A stretch of 64,000 nucleotides of DNA, taken from NCBI RefSeq assembly GCF_902499175.1, contig NZ_CABVQC010000035.1:1-64000 (forward strand), given 5' to 3'. Source of the stretch: Burkholderia aenigmatica. GTDB taxonomy: Bacteria; Pseudomonadota; Gammaproteobacteria; Burkholderiales; Burkholderiaceae. This document shows positions 1 to 10,709 of the stretch, in pieces (the first letter of the stretch is position 1; every line of letters begins with the position of its first letter). The translations under genes and the position numbers were made by a program. The notes under the pieces are model-generated. The model made no database searches, was not told the DNA's origin, and was given only the letters and a program-made list of their open reading frames with translations.

Positions 1-572
1 AGCGCGGCGGCGACGCGGCGCGTGGCGGCCGCGTCGCTGCCCTCGATCAGCACGAGCGCGTCGGCGGCCGGGAGCGCGGCCGCAGCGGCGCCGATCGGCG
101 CGGAAAGATCGGGCGCGGTGCGGAACAGCCGTGCCGCATGGATGCCGGGTTCGCGCAGCGCGTCGTCAAAGCGTTCGCGCAGGCCCGGCACGTCGATGCG
201 CTCCGGCGGCAGCACGAACAGCGCGAGATGCACGCCTTCGCCGTCGCCGGCTTCGATCGTCAGGTCACCGACCCGTCGCTGCGTGCCCGTCATCCGCTCG
301 AAATTCGCGAGCGACCAGGCCGTCTGATGCGTGAACGCGCGCCGGTACGCGTCGCTGCGGAACACGTCGAGGGTCTCGGTCACGTACAGCGCGAGGTATT
401 TGCGCGGGCCGTTATCGGTCGAGCGAAACCGCCGCGCATGCGTGAAGCCCGGAATCGCGACGCGCTCCTGCATGTGCTCGCGGTCGTACCACGCGTTGAA
501 ATCGGCTTCGTGCGCGGGGTCGATATCCGTCCAGACGCAGAGTTGTCCGTGCGGAAGGGAAAGGCGGGTCAT
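1..572 (-). CDS. EthD/DUF4286-like small enzyme, 3' end cut by window edge
   Basis: The leftward reading frame opens at 572 with ATG, ten bases after an AAGGAA ribosome site, and runs without a stop to position 1, so about 190 residues are seen and the C-terminus is missing. The start reads MTRLSLPHGQLCVWTDIDP, then an N-W-Y-D-REHM-ERV-IPGF segment (residues about 26-43) typical of the EthD/DUF4286 ferredoxin-like fold. A second similar half begins near residue 115 (LALFVLPPERIDVPGL), as in a tandem dimeric alpha-beta barrel. Such proteins are often found beside aromatic or xenobiotic catabolic genes, but the reaction is unknown. It lies downstream of a LysR gene and an SDR on the same strand and could belong to that small cluster. 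Confidence 0.7.
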   Translation of the reverse strand, partial: MTRLSLPHGQLCVWTDIDPAHEADFNAWYDREHMQERVAIPGFTHARRFRSTDNGPRKYLALYVTETLDVFRSDAYRRAFTHQTAWSLANFERMTGTQRRVGDLTIEAGDGEGVHLALFVLPPERIDVPGLRERFDDALREPGIHAARLFRTAPDLSAPIGAAAAALPAADALVLIEGSDAAATRRVAAA

Positions 573-641
573 CGCGGGGTTCCTTGAGACGAGGTGTGTC
601 AGGAACTGCAGTGTCCCGAAGACGGGCCGTGCCCGTCCAAC

Positions 642-674
642 AAGAAAACAAATTCGCGGTGAACAGGTTTTCTT
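642..674. repeat. 8-bp inverted repeat in the gap between LysR and the DUF4286-like gene
   Basis: AAGAAAAC (642-649) and GTTTTCTT (667-674) are perfect complements separated by 17 bases. The right arm overlaps the stop codon of the leftward LysR gene. It may be a weak hairpin or a protein site upstream of the leftward gene starting at 572. There is no GC-rich stem, so it is not a standard terminator. Confidence 0.3.
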
Positions 675-1719
675 ATGAGCGGCGCGGCCGGCGCTTCGCC
701 GGAGGGGCGGGCGGCGCGGATTTCGGCGTGCGTTTTGCCGCCGCGGTTTTGGTTTTGGTCGCCGGTCGGGCAGGTGCGTTGTCGATGGCGTTGGTATCCG
801 CATCGGCCTTTGCCGACGCGCCCGGCTTGGCACGACTCGCGGCGGCCGACATCGCACGCGCGACTTCGCTCGCCAGTTCCGCGATGCGCGCGGCGACCGG
901 CAGGCCCTGCGTGCGATACGACGCGACCAGCGGCAGCGCGGGGAATTCGGGTTCGACGTCGAGCAGTTCGAGCGCGCCTTCCTGCAGTTCGCGGCCGATG
1001 ATCGCGGGCGGCAGCGCGGCCACGCCGAAGCCGTCGGCGACGAGCCGGATCATCGCGGCGACCGACGTGATGCAGTTGATGCTGGCCGGCCGCTCGACGG
1101 CCGCGAACAGCCGCTCGATCGTTGCGTGCGGGCCCGAGTGGCGCGAGAAGCTGATGATCGGATACGCGGCGAGCCGCGCGACGTCGAGCCGTTCGCTGCC
1201 GAGCCCGAGCCGCGGGCTCGCCGCCCAGTGCACCGGGAATTCGCACAGCGGCAGGTTCGTGAAGTCGGGGCCGGGCACCGGGTCGGTCTGCAGGATCAGG
1301 TCGACGCCGTCGGTGCTCAGCAGCCGGATCAGGTGCAGCGTCGTGTCGCTCGTGATCTCGACGTCGAGGCGCGGGTAGCGCTCGCGCAGTTGTGCCATCA
1401 GCGCCGGAAACCAGCTGTGCACGATCGACTCGATCACGCCGATCCGGATCAGGCCGGCGTCGCTCGCCGCGTCGATGTCGCGCCGCATCTCGCTGTCGAG
1501 CCGCACGATCCGCTCGGCATACGCGAGCATGCGCCGGCCCGCGGGCGTGAGCGTGGCCGAACGCGTGTTGCGGTCGAACAGTCGCACGTCGAACGCCTCT
1601 TCCAGCGACGCGATGCGGCTCGACACGGCGGCCTGCGTCGTATGCAACTTCTCGGCCGTGAGCCTGAAATTTTCCAGCTTCGCGAGCCAGACGAAGGTTT
1701 CAAGAAACCGGATGTTCAT
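673..1719 (-). CDS. LysR-family regulator with long basic C-terminal tail
   Basis: A 348-residue LysR-type transcriptional regulator. Residues 1-62 form the winged helix-turn-helix (MNIRFLETFVWLAKLENFRL, then TAEKLHTTQAAVSSRI, FDRNTR, LTPAGRRMLAYAERIV). Residues about 88-290 are the periplasmic-binding-protein-like effector domain (IRIGVIESIVHSWFPALM; GFGVAALPPAIIGREL). The family norm is about 300 residues. The extra 55 residues are rich in Ala, Pro and Lys (TKTKTAAAKRTPKSAPPAPP) and look like an unstructured, DNA-affine tail. It is tandem with and downstream of the SDR at 1855-2646 and upstream of the DUF4286-like gene, so it may regulate one or both. The effector is unknown. Confidence 0.88.
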   Translation of the reverse strand: MNIRFLETFVWLAKLENFRLTAEKLHTTQAAVSSRIASLEEAFDVRLFDRNTRSATLTPAGRRMLAYAERIVRLDSEMRRDIDAASDAGLIRIGVIESIVHSWFPALMAQLRERYPRLDVEITSDTTLHLIRLLSTDGVDLILQTDPVPGPDFTNLPLCEFPVHWAASPRLGLGSERLDVARLAAYPIISFSRHSGPHATIERLFAAVERPASINCITSVAAMIRLVADGFGVAALPPAIIGRELQEGALELLDVEPEFPALPLVASYRTQGLPVAARIAELASEVARAMSAAASRAKPGASAKADADTNAIDNAPARPATKTKTAAAKRTPKSAPPAPPAKRRPRRS

Positions 1720-1854
1720 CGAATCCCGAACGGTGAGGCGGTGCCGCGCGCGGCGGCGGATCGGTCGATGTTAGCGGATTTTCGGGGTGGCCAACGAGCC
1801 GGCCGGGCGGCGGCCTTCAACGACGCGTCGCGCGGCGCGGTGCAGCGCCCGTCG

Positions 1855-2646
1855 TCACAGCGTGTCGAACGCGAGCGTCGGTACGTCGACGACCATCGCG
1901 CCGCCGTCCGCGACGAGCGTCGCGCCGGTCACGAACGACGCGTCCGGCGATGCGAGGAACGCGCACACGGCCGCGATCTCGTCCGGATCGGCCGCGCGCC
2001 GCAGCGGCACGTCGGCACTCACGCGCCCATATGCGCCGTCGAGCGTGTCGCCGTAGGCGGACATCAGCGGTTCCATCTCCGCATCGGCCATCGGCGTGCG
2101 GACCCAGCCCGGGCAGACCGCATTCGCGCGCACGCCGTGCGGCCCGTAGTCGCGGGCGAGCGAACGCGCGAGCCCGAGCAGCGCATGCTTGCCGACCGTG
2201 TAGCCGCAGACGCCGGGGCCGGCCGCGAGCGCGGCGATCGACGCGACCAGCACGATGCTGCCGCGCTGCGCGATCAGGTCGGGCAGGCACGCGCGGGCGC
2301 TGACGAACGCGGTGTCGAGGTTCGCGTGCATCGCGTCGCGCCACCCGGCGTCGTCGGTTTCGTCCGCGCGGCCGAGGCCGTGGCCGCCCGCGCAGGCGAC
2401 GAGCGCGTCGACGCGGCCGAACCGTTCGGCGATCTCCGGCAGGAAGCCGGCCCAGTCGGCCGTGCTCGCCGCGTCGCCCGCGAGCGCGAGGCCGCCCGTT
2501 TCGGCGGCCAGCGCGTCGAGCGGTGCGCGCCGCCGCCCGATCAGCACGACGCGGTCGCCGCGGGCCGCGAAGCGGCGCGCGCATGCAGCGCCGATGCCGG
2601 TGCCAGCGCCGGTGATCGCGATCGTACGGGGTTGCGGGGGCGTCAT
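1855..2646 (-). CDS. Short-chain dehydrogenase/reductase
   Basis: NAD(P)-dependent classical SDR of 263 residues. The N-terminal Rossmann motif is TGAGTGIG, the NNAG-equivalent is VACAGGHG, the catalytic Ser lies in VLVASIAAL, and the Tyr-Lys pair is in GYTVGKHALLG, followed by VCPGWVRTPM. The C-terminal GATLVADGG is the usual dimer-contact end. The ATG at 2646 is chosen because GGAG lies eight bases upstream; an upstream in-frame ATG at 2679 has no such site. The gene diverges from acxA across a 346-base region. It could reduce or oxidise a hydroxy/keto acid, but the substrate cannot be read from sequence. Confidence 0.88.
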   Translation of the reverse strand: MTPPQPRTIAITGAGTGIGAACARRFAARGDRVVLIGRRRAPLDALAAETGGLALAGDAASTADWAGFLPEIAERFGRVDALVACAGGHGLGRADETDDAGWRDAMHANLDTAFVSARACLPDLIAQRGSIVLVASIAALAAGPGVCGYTVGKHALLGLARSLARDYGPHGVRANAVCPGWVRTPMADAEMEPLMSAYGDTLDGAYGRVSADVPLRRAADPDEIAAVCAFLASPDASFVTGATLVADGGAMVVDVPTLAFDTL

Positions 2647-2706
2647 GTCGTTCTCCGGAAAGGTGTCGTGTCGGGTCACTTTAGCGGGCGGCCGGCCGCG
2701 CGGCTA

Positions 2707-2722
2707 TCAGCCGAATGGCTGA
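2707..2722. repeat. Inverted repeat TCAGCC-GAAT-GGCTGA
   Basis: A perfect 6-4-6 inverted repeat lies between the divergent SDR and acx genes, 61 bases upstream of the SDR start. It is either a small hairpin or a regulator site; nothing else identifies it. Confidence 0.3.
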
Positions 2723-2771
2723 ACGCGGGAGCGCAGCCGGCGACGCCGACTGATCTCCGGACGCCGGCGCA

Positions 2772-2786
2772 GTCCGGAATCCGGAC
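2772..2786. promoter_or_regulatory. Candidate upstream activator site for the acx promoter
   Basis: GTCCGGA-A-TCCGGAC is a perfect 7-1-7 inverted repeat whose right end is 97 bases before the -24 element of the acxA promoter. This is the usual distance for an enhancer bound by an NtrC-type activator, and such an activator (acxR) lies immediately downstream of the operon. A related half site, TCCGGAC, lies near 2756. Assignment to AcxR is inference. Confidence 0.45.
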
Positions 2787-2882
2787 GTCCGTCGGTGCGT
2801 GGCCCGCCCGTGCCACCGCGCCGGATTCGACGAGCGCCCGCCCGGCATGGCCCGGCCGCATCGAGCGGCCGGCCCCGTCGAA

Positions 2883-2898
2883 TGGCACGGTTGTTGCG
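2883..2898 (+). promoter_or_regulatory. Sigma-54 (-24/-12) promoter of acxABC
   Basis: TGGCACGGTTGTTGCG matches the sigma-54 consensus TGGCACG-N4-TTGC(A/T) at every fixed position except the last base. The invariant GG (2884-2885) and GC (2896-2897) are separated by exactly ten bases. Transcription should begin near 2908, giving an 85-base leader before acxA. The enhancer-dependent activator required by this promoter class is encoded at 8333-10360. Confidence 0.85.
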
Positions 2899-2992
2899 TT
2901 CCTGCAGACGAGCCGGCGCCCGGGATCGCACGATGGCCTCGCTCGAACCGGAACACGGCTCATCACGACTTCAATCATTGGAGACATCAACC

Positions 2993-5137
2993 ATGGAAGG
3001 ACTTTCGCAAGTCCAGGTCTTGGGCATCGACGCGGGCGGCACGATGACCGACACCTTCTTCGTGCGCGAGGACGGACGGTTCGTCGTCGGCAAGGCGCAA
3101 AGCAATCCGGAGGACGAGTCGCTGGCGATCTTCAACTCGTCGCAGGATGCGCTCGCACACTGGCAACGCGACGTCGACGACGTCTATCCGGACCTCGTCA
3201 CCTGCGTGTATTCGGGCACGGCGATGCTCAACCGCGTCGTGCAACGCAAGGGGCTCGAAGTCGGGCTGCTCGTCAACAAGGGCTTCGAGCACGTGCACTT
3301 GATGGGGCGCGCGATCCAGAGCTACCTCGGGTACGCGCTCGAAGAGCGCATCCATCTGAATACGCACCGCTACGACGAGCCGCTCGTGCCGTTGTCGCGC
3401 ACGCGCGGCGTCACCGAGCGTACGGACGTCCAGGGCGAAATCGTCATTCCGCTGCGGGAAAACGAAGTGCGGCAGGCCACGCGGGAGCTTGTCGCCGCCG
3501 GCGCCAAGGCGATCGTCATCTGCTTGCTCCAGTCGCACAAGAACGCGACGAGCGAGCGTCAGGCGCGCGACATCGTGCGCGACGAGCTGGCGGGGCGCGG
3601 CGTCGATCTCCCGGTGTTCGCGTCGGTCGACTACTACCCGCAGCGCAAGGAAAGCCACCGGATGAACACGACGGTGCTCGAGGCGTATGCGGCCGAACCG
3701 TCGCGGCAGACGCTCCGGAAAGTCAGCGACCGCTTCCGCAAGCACGGCGCGAAATTCGACCTGCGGGTGATGGCGACCCACGGCGGCACGATCAGCTGGA
3801 AGGCGAAGGAACTGGCGCGCACCATCGTGTCGGGGCCGATCGGCGGCGTGATCGGCTCGAAGCTGCTCGGCGAGGCGCTCGGCTACGACAACATCGCGTG
3901 TTCGGACATCGGCGGCACGTCGTTCGACATGGCGCTCATCACGAAGGGCAAATTCGCGATCGCGTCCGACCCGGACATGGCGCGCCTCGTGCTGTCGCTG
4001 CCGCTCGTCGCGATGGACTCGGTCGGCGCGGGCGCCGGCAGCTTCGTGCGGCTCGACCCGTACAGCGGCGCCATCAAGCTCGGGCCGGACAGCGCCGGCT
4101 ATCGCGTCGGCACGTGCTGGCCGGACAGCGGCCTGACGACGGTGTCCGTGTCCGATTGCCACGTCGTGCTCGGCTACCTGAATCCCGACAACTTCCTCGG
4201 CGGCCAGATCAAGCTCGACGTGAATCGCGCCCGCGAGCACATCCGCGAGCAGATCGCCGAGCCGCTCGGACTCTCGGTGGAGGATGCGGCGGCCGGCGTG
4301 ATCGAGCTGCTCGACCTGCAGTTGCGCGAATACCTGCGCTCGAACGTCAGCGCGAAAGGCTACAGCCCGACCGAATTCGTGTGCTTCTCGTACGGCGGCG
4401 CGGGGCCGGTTCATACCTATGGCTACACCGAAGGGCTCGGTTTCAAGGACGTCGTCGTGCCGGCGTGGGCGGCAGGCTTCTCGGCCTTCGGCTGCGCGTG
4501 CGCGGATTTCGAGTATCGCTACGACAAGAGCGTCGATCTCGCGTTGCCGCAACTCGCCTCCGACGACGACAAGGCGGGCGCCGCGCAGACGATCCAGAAG
4601 GCCTGGGCCGAACTGACGGCCAAGGTGATCGACGAGTTTCGCATCAACGGCTTCAGCGAGCGGGACGTGATCCTGCGGCCGGGCTTCCGGATGCAGTACA
4701 TGGGCCAGCTCAACGACCTCGAAATCGAATCGCCGATCGCGAGCGCGTCCGGTGCGCACGACTGGGACAAGATCGTGACCGCCTTCGAAGACACCTACGG
4801 CCGCGTGTACGCGAGTTCCGCGCGTTCGCCGGAGCTGGGCTTCTCGGTCACGGGCGCGATCATGCGCGGCATGGTCATCACGCAGAAGCCGGTCTTGCCG
4901 GAAGACCCGGTCGCCGATCCCGCGCCGCCGGCGGACGCGCACGTCGGCACGCGGCGTCTGTACCGAAACAGGCAGTGGCACGACGCGGTGATCTGGCGCA
5001 TGGAGTCGCTCAAGCCGGGCAACGAGATCGCGGGCCCCGCGATCATCGAATCCGACGCGACGACCTTCGTGGTTCCCAAGGGCTTCGCCACCACGCTCGA
5101 CAAGCACCGCCTCTTCCACCTCAGGGAAGTCAAGTAA
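2993..5137 (+). CDS. acxA: Acetone carboxylase beta subunit (HyuA/oxoprolinase family)
   Basis: A 714-residue member of the hydantoinase A/oxoprolinase ATPase family. Two acetate-kinase-fold phosphate motifs are visible: GIDAGGTMTDTFF near residue 10 and CSDIGGTSFDMAL near residue 304. With the alpha and gamma subunits it forms the cytoplasmic (alpha-beta-gamma)2 enzyme that makes acetoacetate from acetone and bicarbonate using ATP; this subunit belongs to the ATP-using half. The size (about 78 kDa) and the order A-B-C match the characterised Xanthobacter operon. The start at 2993 follows GGAG at a nine-base distance. A generic N-methylhydantoinase role is made unlikely by the gamma-subunit gene and the sigma-54 activator next door. 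Confidence 0.92.
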   Translation: MEGLSQVQVLGIDAGGTMTDTFFVREDGRFVVGKAQSNPEDESLAIFNSSQDALAHWQRDVDDVYPDLVTCVYSGTAMLNRVVQRKGLEVGLLVNKGFEHVHLMGRAIQSYLGYALEERIHLNTHRYDEPLVPLSRTRGVTERTDVQGEIVIPLRENEVRQATRELVAAGAKAIVICLLQSHKNATSERQARDIVRDELAGRGVDLPVFASVDYYPQRKESHRMNTTVLEAYAAEPSRQTLRKVSDRFRKHGAKFDLRVMATHGGTISWKAKELARTIVSGPIGGVIGSKLLGEALGYDNIACSDIGGTSFDMALITKGKFAIASDPDMARLVLSLPLVAMDSVGAGAGSFVRLDPYSGAIKLGPDSAGYRVGTCWPDSGLTTVSVSDCHVVLGYLNPDNFLGGQIKLDVNRAREHIREQIAEPLGLSVEDAAAGVIELLDLQLREYLRSNVSAKGYSPTEFVCFSYGGAGPVHTYGYTEGLGFKDVVVPAWAAGFSAFGCACADFEYRYDKSVDLALPQLASDDDKAGAAQTIQKAWAELTAKVIDEFRINGFSERDVILRPGFRMQYMGQLNDLEIESPIASASGAHDWDKIVTAFEDTYGRVYASSARSPELGFSVTGAIMRGMVITQKPVLPEDPVADPAPPADAHVGTRRLYRNRQWHDAVIWRMESLKPGNEIAGPAIIESDATTFVVPKGFATTLDKHRLFHLREVK

Positions 5138-5148
5138 GGAGACATGCG

Positions 5149-7473
5149 ATGAACATGATGTCCAGCCAGGAAGTCGGTTTCGCCGATCTGCTGAAGAACG
5201 GCCAGACGCTTAAGCAGTTTCGCGACGGCATTCTCGAACGCACCGCGCAAACCGGCCATTACAACGGGCTCGAGCGGCTCGCACTGCGCGAGCGCGATCC
5301 GATCCGCTACGAGAAGATGTTCTCGAAGCTGCGCGGCGGCCTCGTGCATGCGCGCGAAACGGCCAAGAAGATCGCCGCGAGCCCGATCGTCGAGCAGGAA
5401 GGGGAGCTGTGCTTCACGCTCTACAACGCGGCGGGCGACTGCGTGCTCACGTCGACCGGGATCATCATCCACGTCGGCACGATGGGCGCGGCGATCAAGT
5501 ACATGATCGAGAACAACTGGGAAGCCAACCCGGGCATTCAGCCCGGCGACATGTTCACCAACAACGACTGCTCGATCGGCAACGTCCACCCGTGCGACAT
5601 CGCGACGATCGTGCCGATTTTCGCGCACGGCAAGCTGGTCGGCTGGGTCGGCGGCGTCACGCACGTGATCGACACGGGCGCGGTGACGCCGGGCTCGATG
5701 TCGACGGGCCAGGTGCAGCGCTTCGGCGACGGCTACATGATCACGTGCCGCAAGACGGGGGTGAACGACACGCCGCTGCGCGACTGGCTGCACGAGAGCC
5801 AGCGCTCGGTTCGCACGCCGAAGTACTGGATCCTCGACGAACGCACGCGCATCGCCGGCTGCCACATGATCCGCGACCTGATCGAGGAAGTGATTGCCGA
5901 CGAAGGCCTCGACGCCTACGAGGCATTCAGCTACGAGGTGATCGAGGAAGGGCGCCGCGGCCTGCAGACGCGCATCAAGGCGATGACGTTGCCCGGCAAG
6001 TATCGCAAGGTCGCGTTCGTCGACGTGCCGTACAACCATCCGGACGTGCAGACGTCGTCGGCGTTCGCGAAGCTCGACTCGATCATGCATTCGCCGGTCG
6101 AGATGGAGATCCGCAAGGACGGCTCGTGGCGTCTCGATTTCGAGGGCGCGAGCCGCTGGGGCTGGCACTCGTACAACGCGCACCAGGTCGCGTTCACGAG
6201 CGGCATCTGGGTGATGATGACGCAGACGCTGGTGCCGACGCAGCGCATCAACGACGGCGCATATTTCGGCACCGAATTCCATCTGCCCAAGGGCGCATGG
6301 ATGAACCCGGACGACCGCCGCACCGGACACGCTTACGCGTGGCACTTCCTGGTGTCGGGCTGGAGCGCGATGTGGCGCAGCCTGTCGCAGGCGTATTTCA
6401 GCCGCGGCTATCTGGAGGAAGTCAACGCCGGGAACGCCAACACGTCGAACTGGCTGCAGGGCGGCGGGATCAACCAGGACGGCGACATCCATGCGGTGAA
6501 CAGCTTCGAGGCGTCGTCGTGCGGCACCGGCGCGTGCGCGATCAAGGACGGCCTGAATCACGCGGCCGCGATCTGGAACCCCGAAGGCGACATGGGCGAC
6601 ATCGAGATCTGGGAGATGGCCGAGCCGCTGCTGTACCTCGGCCGCAACGTGAAGTCGAATTCCGGCGGCTACGGCAAGTATCGCGGCGGCTGCGGATTCG
6701 AGACGCTGCGGATGGTCTGGAAGGCGCAGGACTGGACGATGTTCTTCATGGGCAACGGCTACATGAACAGCGACTGGGGGCTGATGGGCGGCTACCCGCC
6801 TGCGACCGGCTATCGCTTCGAAGCGCATCGCACGGGCCTCGACGAGCGCATCGCGCGGGGCGAGAGCCTGCCGCTCGGCGGCGATACGAATCCGGACCTG
6901 CCGGACTACGAAAACCACCTGAACGCCGGCGCGGTCGTCAAGCGCGACCAGCAGTGCATGACCACGGAGGACTGCTACAGCAACTACGATCTCTATCTGA
7001 ACTACCTGCGCGGCGGCCCCGGCTTCGGCGATCCGCTCGACCGGGAAATCGACGCGATCGAACGCGATCTCAACAATGCGGTGCTGCTGCCCGAATACGC
7101 GCAGAAGGTCTACGGGGCGGTCGCGACGCGGGATGCCAACGGCATCTGGACGGTCGATCCGCAGGCGAGCGCGCTGCAGCGCATCGAGATCCGCAACGCG
7201 CGCCTCGCGCGCTCGCAACCGACCCGCGAATGGATGAAGGGCGAGCGCGAACGGATCCTGGTCAAGCACGCGTCGACGCAGGTGCAGCACATGTTCGCGA
7301 CGAGCTTCGGCCTGTCGACGAAATTCGAGCAGCAGTTCCGCGCGTTCTGGGAGCTGCCGGACACGTGGACGCTCACCGAGGACGAGCTCGACGTGCCGAC
7401 CTACGGCTCGAAATTCCGCATGGACCTGTCGAAGATGCCCGACGTCAATACGGTGGTGCTGGTCGAGGAGTGA
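5149..7473 (+). CDS. acxB: Acetone carboxylase alpha subunit (HyuB family)
   Basis: A 774-residue hydantoinase-B-type protein, the catalytic alpha subunit of acetone carboxylase. His147, Asp150 and His172 (in NVHPCD and GGVTHVID) keep the H-x2-D-x21-H spacing that, from memory, binds the active-site manganese in the Xanthobacter enzyme (H150, D153, H175 there). The start at 5149 follows AAGGAGAC; a closer ATG at 5144 reads M-R-stop and is not used. It is 11 bases after acxA and is certainly co-transcribed with it. The same frame stays open far upstream on this strand, but that part is antisense or out-of-frame to other genes and is not coding. Confidence 0.93.
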   Translation: MNMMSSQEVGFADLLKNGQTLKQFRDGILERTAQTGHYNGLERLALRERDPIRYEKMFSKLRGGLVHARETAKKIAASPIVEQEGELCFTLYNAAGDCVLTSTGIIIHVGTMGAAIKYMIENNWEANPGIQPGDMFTNNDCSIGNVHPCDIATIVPIFAHGKLVGWVGGVTHVIDTGAVTPGSMSTGQVQRFGDGYMITCRKTGVNDTPLRDWLHESQRSVRTPKYWILDERTRIAGCHMIRDLIEEVIADEGLDAYEAFSYEVIEEGRRGLQTRIKAMTLPGKYRKVAFVDVPYNHPDVQTSSAFAKLDSIMHSPVEMEIRKDGSWRLDFEGASRWGWHSYNAHQVAFTSGIWVMMTQTLVPTQRINDGAYFGTEFHLPKGAWMNPDDRRTGHAYAWHFLVSGWSAMWRSLSQAYFSRGYLEEVNAGNANTSNWLQGGGINQDGDIHAVNSFEASSCGTGACAIKDGLNHAAAIWNPEGDMGDIEIWEMAEPLLYLGRNVKSNSGGYGKYRGGCGFETLRMVWKAQDWTMFFMGNGYMNSDWGLMGGYPPATGYRFEAHRTGLDERIARGESLPLGGDTNPDLPDYENHLNAGAVVKRDQQCMTTEDCYSNYDLYLNYLRGGPGFGDPLDREIDAIERDLNNAVLLPEYAQKVYGAVATRDANGIWTVDPQASALQRIEIRNARLARSQPTREWMKGERERILVKHASTQVQHMFATSFGLSTKFEQQFRAFWELPDTWTLTEDELDVPTYGSKFRMDLSKMPDVNTVVLVEE

Positions 7474-7516
7474 ACCGGACGCCCCTACGCACCATCACCC
7501 ACATGGAGAACTGAAG

Positions 7517-8023
7517 ATGTCTACCTACACCAAGGAACAGATCAGGAACATGGTCGACGGCAAGCTCGACTGGGACACGACGTTGCGCATGCTGTCGATG
7601 CCGAAGGACGGCGAGCGCTTCCGGATGTATGTCGACGCGCTGCAGCAGAAGCTCGGCTGGAAGGACCGCATCGTGCTGCCGCTCGGCCCGCATCTGTACA
7701 TCGTGCAGCAATGGGCGACCAAGCACTGGGTCACGCAGTGCGACTGCGGCCACGTGTTCTGCGATTACCGCGAAAACTGGAAGCTGCACGCGAACGTCTT
7801 CGTGCGCGAATCCGACGAGGCGATGGACGAGGTTTATCCCCGCCTGATGGCGCCCGACACGCAATGGCAGGTCTATCGCGAATACTATTGTCCGACCTGC
7901 GCGGCGATGCACGACGTCGAGGCGCCGACGCCGTGGTACCCGGTCATTCACGACTTCGAACCCGACATCGACGCGTTCTATTCGGAATGGGTGAATCTGC
8001 CGGTTCCGGAGCGTGCGCAATGA
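7517..8023 (+). CDS. acxC: Acetone carboxylase gamma subunit
   Basis: A 168-residue protein of the length and sequence type of the acetone carboxylase gamma subunit, which is diagnostic for this enzyme against ordinary hydantoinases. Two cysteine pairs, in CDCGHVFC (near residue 75) and YYCPTCAAMH (near residue 125), form a likely zinc-binding site. The ATG at 7517 follows GGAGAACTGAAG, 43 bases after acxB, and the operon ends at a strong terminator 38 bases further on. It acts in the cytoplasm as part of the hexameric complex and has no separate catalytic signature. Confidence 0.93.
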   Translation: MSTYTKEQIRNMVDGKLDWDTTLRMLSMPKDGERFRMYVDALQQKLGWKDRIVLPLGPHLYIVQQWATKHWVTQCDCGHVFCDYRENWKLHANVFVRESDEAMDEVYPRLMAPDTQWQVYREYYCPTCAAMHDVEAPTPWYPVIHDFEPDIDAFYSEWVNLPVPERAQ

Positions 8024-8061
8024 TCTGATCGGTGAGTCTGTTCGCGCCAGGCGTTCGATTT

Positions 8062-8096
8062 CCGGCCGTTCGATTTTCGAACGGCCGGTTTCTTTT
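8062..8096 (+). terminator. Rho-independent terminator of acxABC
   Basis: CCGGCCGTTCGA (8062-8073) pairs perfectly with TCGAACGGCCGG (8077-8088) around a three-base loop and is followed by TTTCTTTT. A 12-bp GC-rich stem with a U tract is a textbook intrinsic terminator. It separates acxABC from acxR. Confidence 0.9.
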
Positions 8097-8275
8097 CGGC
8101 CGCCGGCATGCGGCGGCGCACCGCGCCGCACGACGGCTCGCGGGCCACCGCCGGCTGGCGCGCGCATTGCTTGCAGTGGTGCATCTCCGGACGGTCGTCA
8201 CGGCGCCGTAACGGAGTACGATAGTCGCCACGCTCGCCGCCGGTTGCGGTCGGGCACCCCGCAAAGTCGACAAAA

Positions 8276-8295
8276 AAGGCCGCTACGACGGCCTT
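8276..8295 (-). terminator. Terminator-like hairpin read leftward, in the acxR leader
   Basis: AAGGCCG (8276-8282) and CGGCCTT (8289-8295) form a perfect 7-bp stem with a six-base loop, and the run of six A at 8272-8277 gives a U tract when read leftward. On the plus strand it would be a leader hairpin 38 bases before acxR. It may block leftward antisense transcription into acxC. The 309-base gap 8024-8332 shows nothing else beyond the acx terminator. Confidence 0.4.
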
Positions 8296-8332
8296 GCGGT
8301 TCGTGTCGTCACGAAACCGCCAGGAGACAGAC

Positions 8333-10360
<2,028 letters not shown>

Positions 10361-10709
10361 GTCGCGGCAGGTCCCGGGCGGCGCGGATAAACCCGGTTCT
10401 TCCCCCGGCTTCCCGTCCTCCCGGGCCGCACGAACCGTCATTTTGCAAAGAATGACGATGTCGCCGGCCTGATTGCACGCTCCATGCTTCATAATTTTTA
10501 AGATAAGACGTCGGAGTCGGCAAAACGGTGGGTGCGCCGCGCCTGGCATCCGGGATTCGGCTGCCGCGTCCGTCATGGGTCGACAGGCCTGCGCGGTCGC
10601 GCGGGACTGGCCGGGCGGCGCCGTGCGATAGCGAGCCGGCCGACGGGAATCAATCGCCTGGCGGGGGGCCGTCCGGTCAGCGCAACGACAAGCAAGGGAG
10701 GGGCCGGCA
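10361..10709. other. Intergenic region between acxR and the metallopeptidase gene
   Basis: A 349-base gap without a convincing gene. It contains one perfect inverted repeat, CGTCATT (10436-10442) and AATGACG (10451-10457) around an eight-base centre, possibly an operator, and an AT-rich stretch at 10489-10508 that could serve a promoter for the gene starting at 10710. No T tract follows the hairpin. Confidence 0.4.

Noticed and set aside
2987-5119. 710-codon open frame antisense to acxA
   Set aside because: Its translation is low-complexity Arg/Ala/Val/Asp-rich, with no family pattern; it is a shadow of acxA. The same applies to long antisense frames at 4795-7290 and 8309-10798.
1126-5148. 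Very long open frame continuing upstream of acxB
   Set aside because: It is antisense to or out of frame with the LysR, SDR and acxA genes; GC-rich DNA leaves such frames open, and the ribosome site and family length fix acxB at 5149.
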